This document shows positions 61,413 to 64,000 of a stretch of DNA of 64,000 bases, piece by piece. Position 1 is the stretch's first letter, and each line of letters starts with the position of its first letter. Position numbers and translations under genes: made by a program. The DNA is from Bacillota bacterium (GTDB lineage Bacteria; Bacillota; Clostridia; Lachnospirales; Lachnospiraceae). The stretch lies in NCBI GenBank assembly GCA_023423335.1, contig JAFAFU010000067.1, positions 1-64,000 on the forward strand, in the 5' to 3' direction. The notes below the pieces were generated by a model, which did not search any database, had not been told where the DNA came from, and saw only the letters and a program-made list of their open reading frames with translations.

Positions 61413-62795
61413 TTAATCGCCGGCCAGACGGATGTTTCTCCATTTACCCCTTTTCCAGCGGATGAAGAAAATTATGGCACGGATATCCTCATCAAGAGCC
61501 ATGCCGATCCATACGCCAACCAGTCCCAGCTTACATACCACGCCAAGGAAGAAGGCCAACCCGAAGGCAACTGCCCACATGGAGACAATCCCGATCATCG
61601 TAGGAAATTTGATGTCTCCGGTTGCCTGCAGGGAGCGGACCAAGGTAACATTAGAACATTTTCCGACTTCCAGAAAGATTTCAATCAGCATGATTTTTCT
61701 TCCTAATTCCAGCACCTTGGGATCACTGGAGAACAGTCCGAAGAGAAAATCGCTGAATACGAACATGGCAGAGGACATAATGACCGCCACCAGAACAGAG
61801 TTCCTCAGATTCTTCATGACCCGGTGATTTACCTTATCAATTTCACCGGCACCCATATAGTTACCGATGACCACCTGGGAGGCTGCGCCGACAGCGACCG
61901 AATAGCTGTTGGCAAACCAGGAGAAGGTGCTGGAGAGCACTTTGGTATTAATGACAAAGGTGCCGAAGGTATTAACGATCTTCATGATAAAGGTCATGGC
62001 CATGGAATAGCTTATGGATTCTCCGCCGGAGGGAAGACCGATTCCCAACAGCTTATTCAGTTCTACCCTGGGAAAGGGCTTCAGAGCCTTGAAGGACAGC
62101 TTTGCATCAAATCTCTTCAGGAATAATATAATAAAGATAATAACTCCGGCCAGACGGCTTAAATTTGTTGCAATCGCCGAACCGGCGACTCCGAAGGCCG
62201 GAATGGGACCGAATCCGTTAACCAGCAGGACATTACCGGCAAGATTGATCAGATTAATGATAACGGAGATCATCATCGTGTCCTTCATCATCCGGTTAGA
62301 GCGGAAGATTGCGGAAAAGGTGGCAATCAAGCCCTGCAGGAAGATAAAACCGCCGACCCATTTAATAAAAACCGTGGCATCCGACAGGATCTCCTCCGGA
62401 ACCTTCATAAAGCGGAAGATGGCCTCGGAAAAGAACAGGATAATCACGGATATCACAACACTGAAAATCAGATTGACAAAAATGGACAGCGTATAAATCA
62501 CGGATAGCTTCTGTTTGTTGTTCGAACCGATATATTGTGAAACCAGAATGGTTGTGGACATACTGATTATCGTAAACATAATCAGCAGAAGATTGATGAT
62601 CTGGTTCGCATTGCCGATAGCTCCGACTGCATTTTCAGAATAGCTTTTGACCATATACTGGTCCACATTACCTACCATCATGGTTAAGGTCATCTCGATA
62701 AATATGGGCCAGACCAATTTGATCAGGGCTTCCTCTTTCTTTGGTTTCAATTCTGTCTTATTCCTTCTCTTACCCAAGCTGCTTATCATTGACAT
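61413..62795 (-). CDS. MATE family efflux transporter
   Basis: Polytopic exporter of 460 residues, about 12 membrane segments, using an ion gradient to expel drugs or metabolites. Family features include the repeated halves starting KLVWPIFIEMTLTMMVGNVDQ and LGIGLPSGGESISYSMAMT, and GNANQIINLLLIMFTI. The start at 62795 has CAGGAG about seven bases upstream; the frame is open to 62843. Substrate cannot be told. Confidence 0.9.
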   Translation of the reverse strand: MSMISSLGKRRNKTELKPKKEEALIKLVWPIFIEMTLTMMVGNVDQYMVKSYSENAVGAIGNANQIINLLLIMFTIISMSTTILVSQYIGSNNKQKLSVIYTLSIFVNLIFSVVISVIILFFSEAIFRFMKVPEEILSDATVFIKWVGGFIFLQGLIATFSAIFRSNRMMKDTMMISVIINLINLAGNVLLVNGFGPIPAFGVAGSAIATNLSRLAGVIIFIILFLKRFDAKLSFKALKPFPRVELNKLLGIGLPSGGESISYSMAMTFIMKIVNTFGTFVINTKVLSSTFSWFANSYSVAVGAASQVVIGNYMGAGEIDKVNHRVMKNLRNSVLVAVIMSSAMFVFSDFLFGLFSSDPKVLELGRKIMLIEIFLEVGKCSNVTLVRSLQATGDIKFPTMIGIVSMWAVAFGLAFFLGVVCKLGLVGVWIGMALDEDIRAIIFFIRWKRGKWRNIRLAGD

Positions 62796-62843
62796 AGGAT
62801 ACTCCTGACTTCGAAAACATTTTAGTATGGTTACCTGCTTCAT

Positions 62844-62871
62844 CTTATACGCTTATCCCCGAGGTTCACAA
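62844..62871 (-). promoter_or_regulatory. Candidate promoter of the MATE gene
   Basis: Minus strand TTGTGA at 62871-62866, 16-base spacer, TATAAG at 62849-62844. A second candidate is TTGACA (63028-63023) with AATAAT (63005-63000), inside the inverted repeat upstream. Confidence 0.4.
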
Positions 62872-63021
62872 TGGTTTATATTATATATCTTTTGTGCTAT
62901 TTTTCAACATTTATTTTAAATTCCGATTTATAAATATTTCTTGTGATATCGGATGGAATATATTAGAATAGAAATGATGATTTTAAAGCAGCGAAACGAA
63001 TTATTTTAAAGTATGATTCCG

Positions 63022-63150
63022 GTGTCAAAGCCGATTTAAAAATATGGTTCGTCAATAACAGCTGCTCATCAAACTATGTTCTGCATTACTTTAATATCGT
63101 TAGTGAATGTGCAAATTGACGAAGCTATGATGCTCGAGGGGCTTTGACAC
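63022..63150. repeat. 129-bp nested inverted repeat before folD
   Basis: Outer arms GTGTCAAAGCC (63022-63032) and GGCTTTGACAC (63140-63150) are exact complements; inner arms TTCGTCAAT (63048-63056) and ATTGACGAA (63115-63123) likewise, with the spacing between outer and inner arm nearly equal on each side (15 and 16 bases). It occupies a third of the 386-base gap between MATE and folD; the remainder is AT-rich with nothing else seen beyond the MATE promoter. Confidence 0.65.
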
Positions 63151-63181
63151 TTAAATCAAGTATAAGATGGGAGAGAGACAT

Positions 63182-64000
63182 ATGGCAATTATTATTGACG
63201 GCAGGAGGGTATCTGCTGAAATTAAGGATGAGCTTAAGAAACAGGTAAGCGAGCTTAAAAGGAGTAACATAGAGGTCACACTGTGCGTAATCCAGGTAGG
63301 GAATGATCCCGCGTCCACAGTTTATGTGGGCAATAAGAAGAAAGCCTGTGAATATATCGGCATCCGGTCCGTTGCTTATGAGCTGCCGGAGGAAACCACC
63401 CAGGAAGAGCTTCTCGCTTTGGTGAGACAGATGAATGAGGACTCGTCCGTGGACGGAATCCTGGTTCAGCTTCCTTTGCCGTCCCATATCGATGAAAATG
63501 CCGTAATCCAGACAATCGCCGTGGAGAAGGATGTGGATGGGTTCCATCCCCAGAGCGTCGGTAAATTAAGCATTGGTCAGAAGGGCTTCGTATCCTGTAC
63601 CCCGGCAGGTGTTATCGAACTGTTGAAGCGTTATGATATCCCGATTGCAGGGAAGGAATGCGTAATTGTAGGCAGAAGCAATATCGTAGGGAAACCGATG
63701 GCAATGCTGATGCTGCGGGAGCATGCTACCGTAACGGTATGCCACTCCCGGACCAAGAATCTGTCAGAGGTAACGAAACGGGCGGATATCCTGATCGCAG
63801 CCATTGGTAAACCCCGTTTCATAACGAAGGATTATGTAAAAAAGGACGCTGTTATTATCGATGTCGGCATGAACCGTGATGAGAATAATAAGCTCTGCGG
63901 CGATGTGGATTATGAGGATGTATTTCCCGCAGCAAGTGCCATCACTCCGGTGCCCGGCGGTGTCGGTGTCATGACAATCGCCATGCTGATGTACAACTGC
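63182..64000 (+). CDS. folD: Methylene-THF dehydrogenase/methenyl-THF cyclohydrolase (3' cut by window)
   Basis: Bifunctional one-carbon enzyme interconverting 5,10-methylene-, methenyl- and 10-formyl-THF. The frame runs open to the last base, 273 codons, about ten short of the family's usual length. Seen: STVYVGNKKKACEYIG (Tyr/Lys active site), VDGILVQLPLPSHID, GRSNIVGKPMAMLML (NADP site) and TPVPGGVGVMTIAML near the end. GGGAGAGAG precedes the ATG. It complements the 5-formyl-THF cyclo-ligase at 20350. Confidence 0.95.
   Translation, partial: MAIIIDGRRVSAEIKDELKKQVSELKRSNIEVTLCVIQVGNDPASTVYVGNKKKACEYIGIRSVAYELPEETTQEELLALVRQMNEDSSVDGILVQLPLPSHIDENAVIQTIAVEKDVDGFHPQSVGKLSIGQKGFVSCTPAGVIELLKRYDIPIAGKECVIVGRSNIVGKPMAMLMLREHATVTVCHSRTKNLSEVTKRADILIAAIGKPRFITKDYVKKDAVIIDVGMNRDENNKLCGDVDYEDVFPAASAITPVPGGVGVMTIAMLMYNC

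Overview
The window reads as a chromosomal core segment of a spore-forming, strictly anaerobic member of the Clostridia, most likely Lachnospiraceae. Support: moderate GC, purine-rich ribosome binding sites ahead of nearly every gene, sporulation genes (yqfC, yqfD, spoIIM, a SpoVB-type flippase, a DacF-type carboxypeptidase), an oxygen-scavenging flavodiiron protein, and the conserved Gram-positive neighbourhoods rpsU-yqfC-yqfD-phoH-HD-ybeY and nudF-spoIIM-xerD. Coding density is high and almost all genes lie on the plus strand. I see no rRNA, tRNA, CRISPR array, prophage or insertion sequence.

Layout. 1-4591: histidine operon (hisG cut by the window edge, hisD, hisB, hisA, and a three-domain HisF-like/HisI/HisE fusion), with neither hisH nor an intact hisF. 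4630-7557: alaS and rpsU. 7668-12330: yqfC, yqfD, phoH, a 7TM-HD protein with an altered metal site, and ybeY. 12357-16032: lipoprotein, flippase and BofC-like membrane protein. 16281-22276: two FAD proteins, then the proline genes proB and proA interleaved with a DUF896 gene and 5-formyl-THF cyclo-ligase. 22296-28579: hflK-hflC, an M14 peptidase, miaB and ribonuclease Y. 28823-33971: aminotransferase, trmO, proC, nudF, spoIIM and a XerD-like recombinase lacking several catalytic residues. 34223-41560: DAHP synthase, pyrimidine-nucleoside phosphorylase, Ig-like membrane protein, DacF, a phosphoesterase and scpA-scpB. 41791-48445: a polyamine cluster. 48504-64000: sortase B, a second D,D-carboxypeptidase, flavodiiron protein, divergent uxaC/kdgK for uronate use, a chemoreceptor, an aconitase-family hydratase, a MATE exporter and the start of folD.

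How the genes work together. The polyamine cluster supplies arginine decarboxylase and agmatinase for putrescine, then encodes both known ways of adding an aminopropyl group: AdoMet decarboxylase plus spermidine synthase, and carboxynorspermidine dehydrogenase plus decarboxylase. UxaC and KdgK share a divergent promoter region with a perfect inverted repeat across both -35 boxes. ScpA and ScpB are the condensin partners, and the two penicillin-binding-type carboxypeptidases, sortase and flippase form a cell-envelope and spore-envelope theme.

The most unusual signals are: (1) a dispersed family of small hairpins carrying a Shine-Dalgarno immediately before start codons (hisD, nudF, uxaC, an orphan 25-codon frame, probably speA), with one compensatory base change between copies; (2) likely pseudo-enzymes standing in conserved operon positions (HisF-like domain, PgpH-like HD domain, XerD-like recombinase); (3) the double spermidine pathway; (4) an 87-bp tandem repeat with conserved hairpins before the phosphorylase gene; and (5) a 129-bp nested inverted repeat before folD.
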